A stretch of 64,000 bases of DNA. It comes from Antedon mediterranea. Lineage: Eukaryota; Echinodermata; Crinoidea; Comatulida; Antedonidae. Both the position numbers and the translations under genes were made by a program. Below the pieces are notes generated by a model. That model was not told the DNA's origin, ran no database searches, and saw only the letters and a list, made by a program, of their open reading frames with translations. The DNA is taken from positions 7,817,001 through 7,881,000 of the forward strand of contig NC_092677.1 of NCBI RefSeq assembly GCF_964355755.1. The letters run 5' to 3'. This document shows positions 61,501 to 64,000 of this stretch, piece after piece; within the stretch, counting starts at the first letter, position 1; each line of letters begins with the position of its first letter.

Positions 61501-63772
61501 ACCTCCATTAAGACAAGGAGCACTGCCACATGGATCTAAAATTAAAAGAAAGCTATCATTATGAAATAACGACAATATTCATCCAGAAATATGATGTATT
61601 ATTTTTCTTTAAACCTTCGCTTTTGTGGTTGTTATGGTTTTACTTACTTTGTGTTTGACATGTCGCGCCGGTGTATGTGTCTAAACATGTACAAGTGTAT
61701 CCTGAACCATCATTGGTACAAGTACCTCCATTAAGACAAGGGTCACTTCCACATGGATCTAGAGTTAAAATAAAACTATGTTTATGACATAACGACAAAC
61801 ATTATTGGTGAAATGACGGGAATAATCATATTAAAATATAAGGTATTGGTTTTTCAATATTTCTTTTTGTAGTTTTCTTACTTTGTGTTTGACATGTCGC
61901 GCCGGTGTATGTGTCTAAACATGTACAAGTGTATCCTGAATCATCATTGGTACAAGTACCTCCATTAAGACAAGGGTCACTTCCACATGGATCTAGAGTT
62001 AAAAGAAAACTATAGTTTATGACAAAACGACAAACATTATTGGTGAAATGACGACAATAATCATATTAAAATATAAGGTATTTGTTTTTAAACCTTTCGT
62101 TTGTGTGGTGTTTATGTGTTTTCTTACCTTGTGTTTGACATGTCGCGCCAGTATATGTGTCCAAACATGTACAAGTGTATCCTGAACCATCGCTTGTACA
62201 AGTACCTCCATTAAGACAAGGACCACTATCACATGCATCTAGTTGATAGATAATTACGGTTTATTCATATGAAAATCATAATATAATAAGATTAGAAAAA
62301 ATATTTGAAATATTTTTGATAAATTTGACAGTTACCAGAGGACCAGCTGCATAATGTAGGCCTACTATGCAGACAATTTATTTTGATGACTATTTAGAAT
62401 CATTACCTCCTAGAAAAAAGGTCAAAGTTCCCTAACATTTATCGCTGCCACTAAATCATCCTAAACTATGTTTTAATCCAATGTATATAAACTTATTTTT
62501 CATAAATGAAATAACTAAAGTTTTTAAATTAGGAAACACTACTTACTATTACAAACAAAATCCGAATCCTGTGCGGCTGTTTTGATGAAAAGAAACGAAG
62601 TGCATATTAATTCGATTTTAATAGAACAATGAAAATCTCAAGAAACAACAATTAAATGTCAACAATCTAATTCAAAAGGTACAACTTTTCATTTATTTTG
62701 CTTACGAGAAAAGAACACATCATTATGCAACACAGGTGAAACACATACAGTCTAGAGAGTGCCAATATTAATAAATAAATAAATTCGTCAAATTTCTTTT
62801 GACTTCAACTCTATAGTTAGTTAATACACGCACCTACGTAGAAACTTACCACATATGCCACACATAAGAGGGCATCCTTTAATGACGTAAGATAGATGAC
62901 ACTGAGCTGGATACCAACCGTTACGACAGTTTTTATGTGTATCTTCACAAGTCACTAACAAAGAAAACAGTTTCACAAACCATAAACCATAGTACTACAT
63001 TATAAAGTAAAAAATGTCATTTTTTTATGTCTTTAGGCAATGTGGCCAATGATTACCAATAGTTTATATACTAATCACTGTTCTATCAGATAGGTGGTAA
63101 TCTCCCTGACACATGGGCTATTTTGTGAACCAGTTTAACGGGTCCCTCTAATTAAAATACGTCAAAATGAAGATTCACACGAATCAAAATATTAAGTTAA
63201 ATAAAGAGCAGATACCATGATTGACACAATCCACAGATTTACACATTTTTGAAGTATTTCAAGGTAATAAACTTTATTTAAGGACCGTAAATAGTAATTG
63301 TGATATTCAAAAGATGATTAATTTACTCTTCGTTGAAATGCGAAGTACTTACATGTGCAGCCGTTTCCATGGTAACCATTTGGACAAGTACAACTGCAGT
63401 CACTATTTAGTGTTCCACAGTTTTCACATTCTTGATTGCAAACTGAAATTATTATTATTTTAAACAAAGATTACCGTATTAATAAATATTGCTAGATAGC
63501 CAGATATTATCATTACACCACATCATCACTCTCCGGTATATGCACAGCACCGACGCGATATTCCCGGCCTGTCTACCATTCAGAAAGCAACCGGGAAAAA
63601 AGTTGACGAGAACCGGTGTCTCAAATAAACAAACTTTAAATTATTCATACCAACACAATAATAATAATAATAATAACACCAATACTAATAATAATAATAA
63701 TAATTACTTTTCAACCTATAAAAAAAAGAAATATAAACTCACCACATTCTTCATTGTGTTCCGAGCATGGGC
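58590..63772 (-). CDS. secreted ShK / multi-EGF protein of CAP-gene family, 5' end outside the window
   Basis: Exons on the minus strand: 63772-63743, 63442-63353, 62954-62850, 62576-62547, then EGF exons 62238-62128, 61992-61882, 61758-61648, 61535-61425, 61301-61191, 61078-60968, 60616-60500, 59897-59787, 59518-59411, 58936-58826, and the last exon 58615-58590. All are GT-AG and phase 1, giving 463 residues in the window. The first four exons parallel the CAP gene at 24388-28792: [24 protein letters not shown], the Sh[18 protein letters not shown] ... CPLMCGIC, and the linker DSDFVC. Ten EGF domains follow, most reading [16 protein letters not shown]... TGATCQTQ, then a divergent [20 protein letters not shown] and VTAYCPCY with stop. 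A CAP domain upstream of base 64000 is predicted by parallel with the paralogue but not seen. EGF arrays suggest extracellular binding; no calcium-binding consensus is obvious. Confidence 0.92.
59270..59376. mobile_element. copy of the (GGTC)n short element in an EGF intron
   Basis: TTTTTAGTCGCTTTACAGCT, (TTGGTCGG)n, AGTAAACACTAACTTGAGCA and GCAGCCATGTATATGGCCTTG match the element at 53689-53797. It ends 34 bp from the exon at 59411. Confidence 0.75.
60968..61992. repeat. 457-bp tandem duplication containing pairs of EGF exons
   Basis: Exon ends at 60968, 61425 and 61882, and exon ends at 61191 and 61648, are all offset by exactly 457 bp. The introns between them are almost identical too (for example GAAAGCTATCATTATGAAAT at about 61090 and 61547; GACAAACATTATTGGTGAAA at about 61337 and 61794). 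Confidence 0.95.
63656..63705. repeat. (AAT)n microsatellite
   Basis: Imperfect AAT/ATA trinucleotide run in an intron of the gene at 58590-63772. Confidence 0.95.
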
Positions 63773-63879
63773 CTAAATGAAATAAACACAATTTTGCATT
63801 ATAAAACAAGCCTACTCTTGTAGTGAATGTGAATAACTGGGATTAGAATAGCCTATATTTAGTATTATCTGAATTCGGT

Positions 63880-63990
63880 TCAACTCGGCCCGCCTCAAAC
63901 ACGGTTCCAGGTAAACTCAGTCCCGCCTCAACACTATTCCAAGTCACCTCGGCCCGCCCCAACACGGTCCCATTTCAATTCGGATCTCTA
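63880..63990. repeat. about 35-bp tandem repeat at window end
   Basis: CTCGGCCCGCCTCAAACACG, CTCAGTCCCGCCTCAACACT and CTCGGCCCGCCCCAACACGG alternate with GGTTCCAGGTAAA / ATTCCAAGTCA. Three units are visible and the array may continue past base 64000. It is GC-rich compared with its surroundings. Confidence 0.8.
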
Positions 63991-64000
63991 TAATACAGTC

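Overview
The window is eukaryotic, AT-rich nuclear DNA from a metazoan, most likely an echinoderm or another deuterostome marine invertebrate. The signs are short exons with GT-AG introns, secreted multidomain proteins of kinds expanded in echinoderms (CAP, ShK, EGF, Reeler), many tRNA-derived SINEs and MITEs, and the recurrent AGGCCTA-type words common in echinoderm DNA. The species cannot be fixed from the sequence. No bacterial-style operon, CRISPR array or convincing functional tRNA/rRNA gene was seen.

Region 1 (1-17.5 kb, minus strand): an AMP deaminase gene of AMPD2 type. Twelve exons encode 584 residues from the start codon at 17491 into the catalytic domain; the 3' end lies beyond base 1. 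An 87-nt in-frame candidate cassette exon sits at 10746-10832. The introns carry MITEs, a SINE and an 80-bp minisatellite.

Region 2 (18.9-22.1 kb, plus strand): a five-exon gene for a 204-residue secreted protein with a signal peptide, a Reeler domain, one EGF domain and a short tail ending in YCPCKN.

Region 3 (24.4-28.8 kb, minus strand): a complete nine-exon gene for a 300-residue secreted CAP protein (signal peptide, CAP domain, Cys-rich/EGF-like hinge, ShK domain, CPC tail). It is convergent with the Reeler gene.

Region 4 (28.8-58.5 kb): a gene-poor stretch of transposon remains and tandem repeats. It holds a Tx1/L1-like LINE (37.9-39.4 kb), an inverted pair of tRNA-like sequences (40 kb), a 0.68-kb TIR element (40.8-41.5 kb), about 4 kb of minisatellites with flanking duplicated DNA (43-48 kb), a set of repeated exon-like segments (48.6-49.5 kb), and a decayed LINE (50.5-54.7 kb) interrupted by a 1.1-kb foldback-type palindrome whose arms are 21-bp tandem repeats.

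Region 5 (58.6-63.8 kb, minus strand): the 3' part of a second gene whose hinge, ShK and linker exons match the CAP gene of region 3. Ten EGF exons are added before a YCPC tail; any CAP domain would lie beyond base 64000.

Together, regions 2, 3 and 5 look like a local family of secreted cysteine-rich proteins built by exon shuffling. All EGF/ShK/linker exons are phase 1-1, the Reeler gene and the region 5 gene share a terminal EGF plus YCPC tail exon pair, and the EGF array in region 5 has grown recently by a 457-bp tandem duplication. AMPD2 is an unrelated housekeeping neighbour. All gene models were built by hand from splice signals, reading phase and remembered family sequences; no database search was run.
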